From HGM13006 sp900757695 (lineage in GTDB: Bacteria > Bacillota > Clostridia > Oscillospirales > Oscillospiraceae): DNA of 64,000 nt. Within the stretch, counting starts at the first letter, position 1. Each line of letters starts with the position of its first letter. The position numbers were made by a program, and so were the translations under genes. The notes below the pieces were generated by a model, which saw nothing but the letters and a program-made list of their open reading frames with translations, was not told the DNA's origin and ran no database searches. Below, one piece after another: positions 1 to 8,746 of the stretch. The DNA is taken from contig CAUHNW010000002.1 of the NCBI GenBank assembly GCA_959607825.1, positions 154,378-218,377 of the forward strand, in the 5' to 3' direction.

Positions 1-1
1 G

Positions 2-3000
2 TACCATGAGGGACTCATTGCCCTATCTGCGTGCCTTGCCGGTGAGATCCCTCAGAAGCTCATGCAGGATGACTACGAGGGCGCCTTGGAATCGGCGCAG
101 CACATGGCCGAGATATTTGGGCCGGAGCATTTTTATCTGGAGCTTCAGGACCACGGCTTGGAGCAGCAGCCCAGAGTGAACCGGGGCCTTCGGCGGATCG
201 CCCGGGAAACCGGTCTTCCCATGGTGGCAACCAATGACGCCCATTACATCCGCCGGGAGGATTCCGCCATGCAGGATGTGCTCATGTGCATCCAGATGCA
301 GAAAACGGTGGACGACCCCGGACGCATGAAATTTGAAACGCAGGAGTTCTACATTAAAAGTGAAGAGGAAATGGCCTCACTGTTCCCGGGAGATGCGGAA
401 GCCTTGGAGAACACCCAGAAGATCGCTGAGCGCTGCAATGTGGAATTCGAATTTGGCAACTACCATCTGCCGGACTTTTTCCCGCCGGAGGGCTACACCA
501 ACGACCAGTATTTCGAGAAGCTCTGCTGGGACGGCTTTGCGGTCCGCTACCCACAGGGGGGCGAAAAGGAGAAAAAACAGCTCCGCTATGAGATGGAAAT
601 GATCCGGCAAATGGGCTTTGTGAACTATTTCCTGATTGTATCGGACTATGTGGATTATGCCAAGCGCAGCGGGATCCCGGTGGGGCCGGGGCGTGGCAGT
701 GCAGCGGGCAGCATGGTTTCCTACTGCCTGTATATCACGGACATCGATCCGCTGAAGTACAGCCTGTATTTTGAACGGTTCCTGAATCCCGGACGTGTGA
801 CCATGCCGGATATTGATATTGACTTCTGCGTCAATCGTCGGCAGGAGGTTATCGACTATGTGACCAGAAAGTACGGCAAGGACAATGTAGCCCAGATCGT
901 GACCTTTGGCACCATGAAGGCCAAGGGAGCGGTACGGGACGTGGGCCGTGCGCTGGGGATGAGCTATGGCGAGGTAGATCAGGTGGCACGGCTGGTGCCG
1001 GGCACCCTCAATATCACGCTGACCGATGCGCTGAAGCTCTCTCCGCAGCTGAAGGAGCGCTATGACGGAGATCCCAAGGTGAAAACCCTCATTGATACGG
1101 CCATGGGCGTGGAGGGAATGCCTCGGAATACCTCGACCCATGCGGCGGCGGTGGTCATCACCAAGGAGCCGGTGTATCATTATGTGCCCCTGAGCAAAAA
1201 TGATGATACAGTGGTCATCCAGTATACCATGACTACGGTGGAAGAGCTTGGACTGCTGAAAATGGACTTCCTGGGGCTGCGCAACCTGACGGTCATTGAT
1301 GATGCGGAAAAGCTGATCCATAAGCGGGAGCCGGACTTCAATATACACAAGGTACCGGACGGGGACGAGGCCACCTATCAGATGATCTCTGCGGGCCGCA
1401 CCTCCGGTGTGTTCCAGATGGAGTCGGCGGGCATGACCGGCGTTTGCGTGAGTCTGCATCCCCAGAGCATCGAGGATCTTACGGCTATTGTGTCCCTGTA
1501 CCGCCCCGGGCCTATGGACAGCATTCCACGGTTTATCGCCAATAAGCACAATCCGGAGACCGTAAAATACACGGATCCGGCTTTGGAGCCGATTCTGTCC
1601 GTTACCTACGGTGTTATGGTGTATCAGGAACAGGTCATCGACATATTCCGAACGCTGGGCGGCTACAGCCTGCCGCAGGCAGATAATATCCGACGGGCGA
1701 TCTCCAAGAAAAAGCAGGCGGTCATTGAAGCCGAACGGCAGACCTTTGTCCATGGAGACCTGGAACGGGGGATCTCCGGTGCAGTGGCCAATGGCGTACC
1801 GGAAAAGGCTGCCAATGAGATTTACGATCAGATTCTGGACTTTGCCAGCTATGCCTTCAACAAGGCCCATGCGGTATGCTATGCCCAGGTGGCCTATGAG
1901 ACGGCCTATCTCAAGTGCCACTATCCCAGAGAATATATGGCGGCACTGATGACCTCGGTGCTGGACAGCACCACGAAGATCTCCGAGTATATTGCCGAGT
2001 GCCGGGAGCTGGGCATTGCGGTGCTGCCGCCGGATGTGAATCAATCGGACGACCAGTTTACCGTAACGGAAGAAGGCATTCGCTTTGGGCTGGGCGCCGT
2101 CAAGAATATCGGCATGGGCTTTGTAGCCAACCTCATGAAGGAGCGGGAGAACGGCGGGCCGTTTACCTCTCTGGAGGATTTCTGCCAGCGCATGAGCGGC
2201 ATTGATCTCAATAAGCGCACGGTAGAAAATCTCATCAAATGCGGCGCCATGGACTGCTTTGGCGCTTACCGCAGCCAGCAGCTGAAGGTCTACGAGCTGG
2301 TCATGAGTGCGGTGGCAGATGCCAAGAAGCATAACGTGGACGGACAGCTGGGCCTGTTTGATCTGGCAGAAACCGAAGCGGTAAAGCCTGCAACGGTACC
2401 CCTGCCCAACATCCCGGAGCTGACAGCCCGGGAGAAAATGCAGCTGGAAAAGGAGACCACGGGACTGTATCTGTCCGGCCATCCCATGGACGAATACCGG
2501 GCCAGTGTCAAAAAGGCCGGGGCAGCACCCATTGGGGAGATCATGGAATCCTTTGGAGGAGAAGAGGCCGGGACGTATCAGGATGGTCAGCAGGTGGCCA
2601 TTGCAGGCATTGTAACAAAGGTCAAGAGCAAGACCACCAAGAACGGCTCGCTGATGGCCTATGTGACACTGGAGGATGATACCGGCGCCATGGAAATGCT
2701 ATGCTTTTCCCGGGTGCTGGGACAGTACGGCGGATGTCTTCAGGAGAACAGCGCCGTACTGGTAAAGGGGAAAATCTCTGCCCGGGACGAAAAAGAACCG
2801 CAGCTGATGGTAGACAGTGCGGTTCCGCTGGAGGATGTGGCGCTGGGGGTGGCTCCGGAGGCCCAGCCAATCCGGCAGTTTGGCCCCATGCGGGAGCAGC
2901 CCTATGACAGAGAACCCGTACGCAATGTAGCAGGACCGGAGCAGACCCTGTACCTGAAGCTGGACACCATGGAAGGAAAACAGCTTGCACGGGTCAAGTC

Positions 3001-3148
3001 AATTTTGAAAATGTTCCCGGGCTACACCAAAACGGTACTGTATTTTGCGGATACCAAGAAGCGGATGGGCACGGCGTGCCTATGCGATGTGCTGCTGCTG
3101 AGGGAGCTTCAGGAGTATCTGGGGCGGGACAGCGTGGTGCTGAAATAA
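2..3148 (+). CDS. dnaE: DNA polymerase III subunit alpha (DnaE), 5' end cut by window edge
   Basis: Catalytic alpha subunit of a C-family replicative DNA polymerase. The frame is open from the first bases of the window, so the start and roughly the first hundred residues of the PHP domain lie outside; 1048 residues are visible. The remaining PHP segment (HEGLIALSACLAGEIPQ near the start) is followed by the palm with GRGSAAGS (about residue 230) and the metal-binding DIDIDF (about 270), then RPGPMDSIP, a helix-hairpin-helix region near 730 (GIDLNKRTVENL) and an OB-fold near 865 with the typical GAMEMLCFSR. Only the PHP start is missing; no frameshift is seen. Assignment as DnaE rather than PolC rests on the absence of an inserted exonuclease domain. 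Confidence 0.97.
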   Translation, partial: YHEGLIALSACLAGEIPQKLMQDDYEGALESAQHMAEIFGPEHFYLELQDHGLEQQPRVNRGLRRIARETGLPMVATNDAHYIRREDSAMQDVLMCIQMQKTVDDPGRMKFETQEFYIKSEEEMASLFPGDAEALENTQKIAERCNVEFEFGNYHLPDFFPPEGYTNDQYFEKLCWDGFAVRYPQGGEKEKKQLRYEMEMIRQMGFVNYFLIVSDYVDYAKRSGIPVGPGRGSAAGSMVSYCLYITDIDPLKYSLYFERFLNPGRVTMPDIDIDFCVNRRQEVIDYVTRKYGKDNVAQIVTFGTMKAKGAVRDVGRALGMSYGEVDQVARLVPGTLNITLTDALKLSPQLKERYDGDPKVKTLIDTAMGVEGMPRNTSTHAAAVVITKEPVYHYVPLSKNDDTVVIQYTMTTVEELGLLKMDFLGLRNLTVIDDAEKLIHKREPDFNIHKVPDGDEATYQMISAGRTSGVFQMESAGMTGVCVSLHPQSIEDLTAIVSLYRPGPMDSIPRFIANKHNPETVKYTDPALEPILSVTYGVMVYQEQVIDIFRTLGGYSLPQADNIRRAISKKKQAVIEAERQTFVHGDLERGISGAVANGVPEKAANEIYDQILDFASYAFNKAHAVCYAQVAYETAYLKCHYPREYMAALMTSVLDSTTKISEYIAECRELGIAVLPPDVNQSDDQFTVTEEGIRFGLGAVKNIGMGFVANLMKERENGGPFTSLEDFCQRMSGIDLNKRTVENLIKCGAMDCFGAYRSQQLKVYELVMSAVADAKKHNVDGQLGLFDLAETEAVKPATVPLPNIPELTAREKMQLEKETTGLYLSGHPMDEYRASVKKAGAAPIGEIMESFGGEEAGTYQDGQQVAIAGIVTKVKSKTTKNGSLMAYVTLEDDTGAMEMLCFSRVLGQYGGCLQENSAVLVKGKISARDEKEPQLMVDSAVPLEDVALGVAPEAQPIRQFGPMREQPYDREPVRNVAGPEQTLYLKLDTMEGKQLARVKSILKMFPGYTKTVLYFADTKKRMGTACLCDVLLLRELQEYLGRDSVVLK

Positions 3149-3170
3149 GAAAGCCAATATCAGTATGGAT

Positions 3171-3208
3171 AAAAGTGACAACACCAAATGTTTGGCGTTG
3201 TCACTTTT
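3171..3208 (+). terminator. hairpin terminator after dnaE
   Basis: Long inverted repeat: arms AAAAGTGACAAC (3171-3182) and GTTGTCACTTTT (3197-3208), with further pairing inside, ending in a short T run. It lies 22 bases after the dnaE stop codon. Confidence 0.75.
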
Positions 3209-3366
3209 GTACGAAATGTGGGGCGTAAATGCTGGCGCGACCATACATAATCCACAAAAATGCCGATTGCCGTTGTACAATGTAACAATTGCCAATTGAG
3301 GGAAAATGTGATATGCTGGAATTGCCAATAAAGATCATCCATGAAAAAAAGAGAAGGAGGCAACCA

Positions 3367-3849
3367 TTGAACCACGAAAAGAGATCCAAAAAATTAGGGG
3401 AAAACGTGCTTGTGGTTGTTTCGGTAATTCTGGTGGGAATTACTTTATATGGCCTATGGCTGATCTATTCGGTATGGAAGGATAAGCCCCATGAAATTGC
3501 CGAATTACAGCACGTTGATTTTGAGGCTCCGGTGATCGACGGAGTGACCTATCTTCCGGCAGATGATGGAGAGATCGGGCCGGAGAACTGCGCCGCCATT
3601 CCTTCCGATGCAGAGGTAACGATTGTGGGATACGATATCAACTGTAACTGCTATTATTTTTTTGGAACGGTTTCGGGAACGGACGGCAACTGGCTGTTAA
3701 AATTTGTACGTGCCGCAGATGGGGACTATCAAGCGCTCACTCCCCAAATTGCGGATGAAATCTATCACAGCCCCCAGCCCGGTGCGCCGCCCCAATGGAT
3801 TGAGACGATTTTGGAGCAGAACCGACAGAACAGCACGGAAGGAACCTAA
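3367..3849 (+). CDS. hypothetical membrane-anchored protein, TTG start
   Basis: A 160-residue protein that I do not recognise. A basic N terminus (MNHEKRSKKLGE) leads into one hydrophobic segment at about residues 14-36, so it is probably anchored in the membrane with a small soluble C-terminal domain outside. I chose the TTG at 3367 because a strong GAAGGAGG lies a few bases upstream (about 3353-3360); the ATG in the same frame at 3289 has no such site and would put charged residues before the membrane segment. Two cysteines sit in an NCNCYYFF stretch. It is flanked by terminators on both sides, so it is probably transcribed alone. Function unknown. Confidence 0.7.
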   Translation: MNHEKRSKKLGENVLVVVSVILVGITLYGLWLIYSVWKDKPHEIAELQHVDFEAPVIDGVTYLPADDGEIGPENCAAIPSDAEVTIVGYDINCNCYYFFGTVSGTDGNWLLKFVRAADGDYQALTPQIADEIYHSPQPGAPPQWIETILEQNRQNSTEGT

Positions 3850-3865
3850 TTCAGCGTGTCCCTCA

Positions 3866-3906
3866 GTACAAAAGCAGGCGGCCCGAATCGGCATTCGGGC
3901 CGCCTG
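3866..3906 (-). terminator. terminator for glyA
   Basis: Perfect 14-bp arms CAGGCGGCCCGAAT (3875-3888) and its complement (3893-3906) with a 4-base loop. Read on the minus strand the stem is followed by CTTTTGT, placing it just after the glyA stop. Confidence 0.85.
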
Positions 3907-3918
3907 TCTGCGTAGTGC

Positions 3919-5172
3919 TTATTCGTACAGGGGGAACTTTGCGGTGAGGGCATCAACACGGGCGGTGATCGCATCCTTCTTGGTGTCGAAGTGGTAGATG
4001 CAGTCGGCAATGCAGTCGGCGATCTCCTTCATTTCGTTGACACCCATCCCACGGGTGGTAACGGCGGGAGTACCCAGCCGCAGACCGGAGGTGACGAAGG
4101 GGCTGCGCTTCTCACCGGGAACGGTGTTCTTGTTGGCGGTAATGTGTACCTCATCCAGATTGTGCTCCAGCTCCTTGCCGGTGCACTCCTCATCGGTGAG
4201 GTCTACCAGCAGCAGGTGGTTGTCGGTGCCGCCGGATACCAGCTTCACGCCCCGGGCCAGCAGCTGCTGGGCCATAGCCTGGGCATTTTCAATGATTTTT
4301 CTGCCGTACTCCTTAAATTCAGGCTTCAGCGCCTCTCCGAAGCAGACGGCCTTGGCGGCAATCACATGCTCCAGCGGGCCGCCCTGGGTGCCCGGGAAAA
4401 TGGCCTTGTTGATCTTCTTGGAGATATCCTCGCTGTTGGTGAGAATCAGGCCGCCCCGGGGGCCGCGGAGGGTCTTATGGGTGGTGGTGGTGACAACATC
4501 GGCATAGGGGACGGGGTTCTGGTGATAGCCTGCGGCCACCAGACCGGCGATATGAGCCATGTCCACCATCAGCATGGCGCCGTTGTCATGGGCGATCTGG
4601 GCGATCCGCTCAAAGTCGATGGCGCGGGGATAGGCAGAGGCACCTGCTACGATCAGCTTGGGCTTGACTTCCTTGACCTGATCGGCCATTTTGTCGTAGT
4701 CGATGTAGCCCTGCTCGTTGACGCCGTAGGATACAAAGTGATAGTTCTTGCCGGACATGTTCACGGGGCTGCCGTGAGTCAGATGACCGCCCTGGCTGAG
4801 ATCCATGCCCATAACGGTATCACCCAGCTCCAGCAGGCCGAAATATACAGCCATATTGGCCTGCGCACCGCTGTGGGGCTGGACATTGGCATAGGCGGCA
4901 CCAAAGAGCTCTTTAGCGCGATCAATGGCGATCTGCTCTACCTGATCCACATAGACACAGCCGCCGTAATAGCGCTTGCCGGGATAGCCCTCAGCGTATT
5001 TGTTGGTGAGGATGCTGCCCATGGCAGCCATAACAGCCGGAGAGACGATGTTTTCGCTGGCGATGAGTTCGATATTCTGGCGCTGACGGTGCAGCTCACG
5101 GTTCATGGCTGCGCCCAGCTCGGGATCCACGGCGGCAACAGCGCCGATGGTATCCAGCATGTTTTCGTACAT
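3919..5172 (-). CDS. glyA: serine hydroxymethyltransferase
   Basis: Interconverts serine and glycine while charging tetrahydrofolate with a one-carbon unit; cytosolic PLP enzyme. The 417-residue length is normal for bacterial GlyA. Visible family marks are IELIASENIVS near the N terminus, the substrate-binding NKYAEGYPGKRYYGG, and TTTTHKTLRGPRGG, where the lysine (about residue 233) carries PLP. The C terminus keeps SGLRLGTPAVTTRGM. The start is supported by an AAAAAGGAG site just upstream. It is transcribed alone: its own promoter lies in the preceding intergenic region and a strong terminator follows. No glycine or other riboswitch structure is visible upstream. Confidence 0.97.
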   Translation of the reverse strand: MYENMLDTIGAVAAVDPELGAAMNRELHRQRQNIELIASENIVSPAVMAAMGSILTNKYAEGYPGKRYYGGCVYVDQVEQIAIDRAKELFGAAYANVQPHSGAQANMAVYFGLLELGDTVMGMDLSQGGHLTHGSPVNMSGKNYHFVSYGVNEQGYIDYDKMADQVKEVKPKLIVAGASAYPRAIDFERIAQIAHDNGAMLMVDMAHIAGLVAAGYHQNPVPYADVVTTTTHKTLRGPRGGLILTNSEDISKKINKAIFPGTQGGPLEHVIAAKAVCFGEALKPEFKEYGRKIIENAQAMAQQLLARGVKLVSGGTDNHLLLVDLTDEECTGKELEHNLDEVHITANKNTVPGEKRSPFVTSGLRLGTPAVTTRGMGVNEMKEIADCIADCIYHFDTKKDAITARVDALTAKFPLYE

Positions 5173-5243
5173 AGGATTCAGGCTCCTTTTTCTCTGAATT
5201 TGCCCAATAGACAGCGTCTATGCTGCCGAACTGGTATGGTGGG

Positions 5244-5272
5244 ATTATACTGCAAAAAACTTCCGCACACAA
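5244..5272 (-). promoter_or_regulatory. glyA promoter
   Basis: Minus-strand TATAAT (5244-5249) with a 17-base spacer to TTGTGT (5267-5272). The -35 element falls inside one arm of the upstream gene's terminator hairpin. Confidence 0.6.
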
Positions 5273-5294
5273 TACGAAATGCTTGTGTGCGGAA
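5254..5294 (-). terminator. terminator after the RelA/SpoT-domain gene
   Basis: Arms TTCCGCACACAA (5261-5272) and TTGTGTGCGGAA (5283-5294). On the minus strand the stem is followed by a run of six T (5254-5259). It overlaps the glyA promoter. Confidence 0.85.
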
Positions 5295-5359
5295 AAATAT
5301 TGTCGGAAGTTATAAAAATGCCGAGACCATAGGGAAATACCTAGGCAGAATGATCTGTC

Positions 5360-6265
5360 TCAGCGCTTTCGGGCGCAGGCGTCAATGCTTTCCAGCAGCT
5401 CCGGCGGGGTCATGGCGGTGATCTCGGGATTGTGCATTACCAGTGCGTTGGTAAGATAGACTAGATGATCCAGCGTCAGGAGAATACCCGGGAAGCGGCC
5501 GTCTGAGAGAAAGTCCAACAGGCTGAACCGGTCGATCTGATAAAGCTCCGCCGCCAGCTCCGGCCGATGATCCAGAAGGGAACAGAGCTCCGGGGAAAGG
5601 GGCTGCTCCTCCACATGGATCCGCAGCTTGTTTTTCAGCATGGCTGTCCAGTCCTTTTCCCGGTACTTCCGATCGCAGAGCTTGTCGAAGATGTTGAGCA
5701 TGGACCAGTCACAGGTGATGAGCGTTGCAAAAATACCGTTCAAGGCACGGCTCAAATCTGCACTTCCTGCCCAGTCGGATTTGGATTTATAGCGGAGATC
5801 GTGCTCCACCTCGTGCCAGCCCTCGGAGAAGACCGTGCGCAGCTGGATCTCTACCGTGGTATCAATGGGGTACTGCTCATAAATGACCCCGGGCAGCTCC
5901 TGACGGCAGTTCATGGGCAGCTTGCAGATAAAGTTAAGCCGGGTCGGGCTGAAGGTATCGGCGTCCGGCCGGTCTTCCGTAATGGAGACCACGGAAAAAC
6001 GGTCTTCAATGATCCGGCGGCAGAGGGCCTGATCGTCCTGAAAGTAGACAGCGATGCGAATGCCGAACAGATCCTGCATTCGTTTTCCGTCCTGATAGTT
6101 TTTTGCCCTGAGCTTGGCACGGGTGGAGGCGGCGGTTTTGGTTCGGGTAAACAGCCGGTAGTAGAGGCCGCATTTTTCAAGGCAATCGGTGAGCCTTGTG
6201 GCAATGCTGCGGATGATGGAGTCGGGAATGGTCTGAAAATCCTGCTCCAGATTTGGATATTCCAT
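5360..6265 (-). CDS. RelA/SpoT-domain protein, possible small alarmone synthetase relative
   Basis: A 301-residue soluble protein. The first half resembles the nucleotidyltransferase domain of (p)ppGpp synthetases: KTAASTRAKLRAK, then RMQDLFGIRIAVYF, and TTVEIQLRTVFSEGWHEVEHDLRYKS, the last being a hallmark of the family. There is no HD hydrolase, TGS or ACT domain. The usual tyrosine-containing Y-x-S-x-H loop is replaced by SPTRLNFICKLP, so classical GTP pyrophosphokinase activity is not assured. The C-terminal third is unassigned. I chose the ATG at 6265, downstream of AAAGGACGG, because an earlier in-frame ATG would run into the preceding gene. It follows the C39-like gene by 26 bases and is probably cotranscribed. 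Confidence 0.75.
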   Translation of the reverse strand: MEYPNLEQDFQTIPDSIIRSIATRLTDCLEKCGLYYRLFTRTKTAASTRAKLRAKNYQDGKRMQDLFGIRIAVYFQDDQALCRRIIEDRFSVVSITEDRPDADTFSPTRLNFICKLPMNCRQELPGVIYEQYPIDTTVEIQLRTVFSEGWHEVEHDLRYKSKSDWAGSADLSRALNGIFATLITCDWSMLNIFDKLCDRKYREKDWTAMLKNKLRIHVEEQPLSPELCSLLDHRPELAAELYQIDRFSLLDFLSDGRFPGILLTLDHLVYLTNALVMHNPEITAMTPPELLESIDACARKR

Positions 6266-6291
6266 GGATGGATTCCGTCCTTTATGTAGTG

Positions 6292-6789
6292 TTATTTTGC
6301 GGCGATCATCAGAGTCAGCGGGAACTTTACATAATCCCAATAAAATGATGCCATGGACATGCTGTGGTGGGAGGCACCGGCAGCCGCACCGAAAAAGCGA
6401 AAGCGCCCATCCGGCTCCCGGGTAAAAGCGGCGTAGTGATTGGTTTTTCCGGCCCGGTAGAAAATGATCCCGGCTCGGCTCTGCTGGGCCAGCTGCTGGA
6501 CATGGAAGGGGCGCAGGGCAAATTCCATAGGGATCTTCTGACGGCGAAGCAGATAGATCAAGGCCAGAACATTGACGCCCAGACGGCCCCCCGGCAGAAG
6601 CGTCCGTTCCAGCTGCCGTCGAAGAAGCTCGGAATCAGGGCTTTGGCCCAATGCCTTTAGAAAGTTATAGGCGGCGATCCAGCCGCAGCCGTTGAGGCTG
6701 GAGGGACGGCCACCGAAGGGGATGGTGTCTGTATACCGCTGGTCGATAATATAGCCGTCATCGCTGAGGGCTCTGGGATCGAGTTTCAT
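6292..6789 (-). CDS. C39-like cysteine-peptidase-fold protein
   Basis: A 165-residue protein of unproven function. The NGCGWIAAYNFL segment near residue 35 resembles the catalytic-cysteine helix of papain/C39-like folds, and TNHYAAF near 118 fits the histidine strand, suggesting a cysteine-peptidase-like fold. There is no signal peptide or membrane segment, so it should act in the cytoplasm. The ATG at 6789 is chosen because GGAGG sits 7 bases upstream; a longer frame starting at 6828 lacks a ribosome-binding site. It is the first gene of a pair with the RelA/SpoT-domain gene and is divergent from the MerR pair. The peptidase activity is inference from two short motifs. Confidence 0.6.
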   Translation of the reverse strand: MKLDPRALSDDGYIIDQRYTDTIPFGGRPSSLNGCGWIAAYNFLKALGQSPDSELLRRQLERTLLPGGRLGVNVLALIYLLRRQKIPMEFALRPFHVQQLAQQSRAGIIFYRAGKTNHYAAFTREPDGRFRFFGAAAGASHHSMSMASFYWDYVKFPLTLMIAAK

Positions 6790-6945
6790 ATGCAGCCTCC
6801 GAGGCGAGAAGCGAAACGCCAAAATCATAGGTTTTTATTTTATCATATTCTAGGGGATTTTGAAACCATGAATCTAATCTATGAGAACAGCGTGAAGGAA
6901 ATGAGTGAAAATTAAGAAGAAATAGAAATAATTTGCGTTTTACAC

Positions 6946-6976
6946 TTGACATGGCCCCAGGGGCCGAGCGTAAAAT
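6946..6976 (+). promoter_or_regulatory. MerR-type promoter with operator in a 19-bp spacer
   Basis: TTGACA (6946-6951) and TAAAAT (6971-6976) are separated by 19 bases instead of 17. The spacer holds the perfect palindrome GGCCCCAGGGGCC (6953-6965). Over-long spacers filled by a dyad are the known signature of promoters that MerR proteins untwist, so the downstream MerR genes are probably autoregulated from here. Confidence 0.85.
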
Positions 6977-6999
6977 AAAGGCAAAAGGAGGGGGAGACC

Positions 7000-7812
7000 G
7001 TGAAACTGAAAGAAGTCTGTGAGGCCACGGGCCTGACCCGGAAGACCATCCGGCTCTATGAGGAAAAGGGTCTGCTGGTGCCCCAGAAGGAAGCCAGAAA
7101 CGGGCGGGAATACCGGGAGTATTCCCAGGAGGATGTGGAGACCCTGCGAGAGATCGCCACACTACGCCGGGCATGGTTTACCATGGATGAAATTTCCCGG
7201 ATGCAGCAGGATCCGGAGACCATCCGGGAGATATTCCCACAATACCTCCAATGGCTGGAGGCCCAGCAGCAGACCCTGCGGCAGCTACTAACGGCGGCGA
7301 GAGCCATTGATCCGGCGCAGGTGAAAAGTGTGGCAGAGCTCTCCCGGGAGATGAAGGAAGCGGAAAAGATGCCGCTGCCGCAGGCAGATATCAAGCCCAA
7401 ATTTCGATACCTGGACGCGCAGGAGGAGAGACCGCCGCGCGTTTCCATACAGGATACCATGCTGCTGATGGATGGCAAGCCGCTGTGTTGGCCGTGGGTG
7501 TATAAGAGCAAGAGTCAGCTGATGCTGGATGAGACCCAAAAGACCCTTGGAGAAGAGAATCTGCCGGTGCGGGATCGGGATCCAGTGAAGGAGCCGCTGT
7601 GGCTGAGGATCATACAGGTTCCGATCACAGCTGTGACGTTCTGCTCCTTTGGTGTGGCGGTGTTCTATGCCATGGGAATGCGCTTTCTGTGGCAGGCTTG
7701 GCTGGCAATGGGGATCAGCGGCGGTCTGTGGGCGCTGATCGCACATGCCAGATGGAAGCGTGAGCAGAACAGGTGGGTGAGAAAAATGGGATGGGAGCAG
7801 GATGACCAATAG
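7000..7812 (+). CDS. MerR-family regulator with C-terminal membrane segments (copy 1)
   Basis: A 270-residue protein starting at GTG behind AAGGAGGGGG. Residues 1-70 form a MerR winged helix-turn-helix (LKEVCEATGLTRKTIRLYEEKGLL, REYSQEDVETLREIATLRR), followed by a helical linker rich in Gln/Glu. Two hydrophobic segments at about residues 203-248 end in a basic tail, so the DNA-binding domain seems tethered to the membrane, which is not the usual MerR design. The first 131 residues differ from the next gene at a single position. No metal-binding cysteine pattern is visible. It is the first gene of a two-gene operon behind a MerR-type promoter. Confidence 0.88.
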   Translation: MKLKEVCEATGLTRKTIRLYEEKGLLVPQKEARNGREYREYSQEDVETLREIATLRRAWFTMDEISRMQQDPETIREIFPQYLQWLEAQQQTLRQLLTAARAIDPAQVKSVAELSREMKEAEKMPLPQADIKPKFRYLDAQEERPPRVSIQDTMLLMDGKPLCWPWVYKSKSQLMLDETQKTLGEENLPVRDRDPVKEPLWLRIIQVPITAVTFCSFGVAVFYAMGMRFLWQAWLAMGISGGLWALIAHARWKREQNRWVRKMGWEQDDQ

Positions 7813-7845
7813 CGTATGCATTAAGGATAGATGGGAGTGGGAGAA

Positions 7846-8745
7846 ATGAAGCTGAAAGAAGTCTGTGAGGCCACGGGCCTGACCCGGAAGACGATCCGGC
7901 TCTATGAGGAAAAGGGTCTGCTGGTGCCCCAGAAGGAAGCGCGGAACGGGCGGGAATACCGGGAGTATTCCCAGGAGGATGTGGAGACCCTGAGGGAGAT
8001 CGCCACGCTGCGCCGGGCGTGGTTCACCATGGATGAAATTTCCCGGATGCAGCAGGATCCGGAGACCATCCGGGAGATATTCCCACAATACCTCCAATGG
8101 CTGGAGGCCCAGCAGCAGACCCTGCGGCAGCTGCTGACGGCGGCAAGGGACATTGACCCGGCGCAGGTGAAGAGCGTGGCAGAGCTCTCCCGGGAAATGA
8201 AGGAAGCGGAAAAAATGCCGCTGCCCCAGGCAGATATTGAACCGAAGTTTCAGTATCTCGATGCGCTGGAGCAGCGGCCGCAGAAGGTGGAGCCTCAGTG
8301 GAAGGAGCCGCTGCCCGGCGGTATTGATGGCAGCCGAATCTACCGGCAGTTTGTGGCAGCCAATTCCAAGGACAAAGCGGATGATCTTGGTGTTGCTTTT
8401 GGTCAGCTCCGGGACGCCATGGCCACGGAGCAGGGAAGCAGCCCGGTGGTTGGAAAACAGGAAATGCCCCGGAAGCTTCGACGGCTGGAGAAGGCCGGGG
8501 AAATCATTTTGGCGCTGGGCTTTGTATGGACGGCACTCTACACGCTCTTTATTGAATTTGGCGGCGAATATGGCTATGCCCGAGGGCTTCCGGCCCCCTT
8601 TGCGCTGGGGATCGGCATGATGGTGCTCGGTGCTGCGGGAATGGCAGCGGCCAAAGGCATTGCGGCCTATCGGGAGCGGCAGGCGTGGATCCAACGGATG
8701 CGCCAGCAGGATGAGGAAAAGAGGAAAGCCAAAAGTCAACAATAA
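7846..8745 (+). CDS. MerR-family regulator with C-terminal membrane segments (copy 2)
   Basis: A 299-residue paralogue beginning 33 bases after copy 1. Residues 1-131 match copy 1 except for A102D, and the DNA is almost identical too, with mainly silent changes, so the duplication is recent or is kept alike by gene conversion. After that the proteins diverge completely: this copy has a longer polar linker and two hydrophobic segments at about residues 218-240 and 250-275, with a basic tail. The ATG at 7846 is used by homology to copy 1. Both proteins should recognise the same operator and could form heterodimers; what each membrane region senses is unknown. Confidence 0.88.
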   Translation: MKLKEVCEATGLTRKTIRLYEEKGLLVPQKEARNGREYREYSQEDVETLREIATLRRAWFTMDEISRMQQDPETIREIFPQYLQWLEAQQQTLRQLLTAARDIDPAQVKSVAELSREMKEAEKMPLPQADIEPKFQYLDALEQRPQKVEPQWKEPLPGGIDGSRIYRQFVAANSKDKADDLGVAFGQLRDAMATEQGSSPVVGKQEMPRKLRRLEKAGEIILALGFVWTALYTLFIEFGGEYGYARGLPAPFALGIGMMVLGAAGMAAAKGIAAYRERQAWIQRMRQQDEEKRKAKSQQ

Positions 8746-8746
8746 A

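Noticed and set aside
377..2482. A 701-codon open frame antisense to dnaE
   Set aside because: It is a shadow of GC-rich third positions in dnaE; no RBS, and its protein has no recognisable domain while dnaE is certain.
5173..5359. Glycine or tetrahydrofolate riboswitch for glyA
   Set aside because: The only structure is the upstream gene's terminator; no aptamer-like helices or conserved cores.
3991..5421. Long plus-strand open frame over glyA
   Set aside because: Antisense shadow of a certain gene.
7000..8250. Direct repeat as an insertion element or assembly artefact
   Set aside because: The repeat starts exactly at the start codons, copies differ by scattered silent changes, and the downstream parts are distinct intact coding regions.
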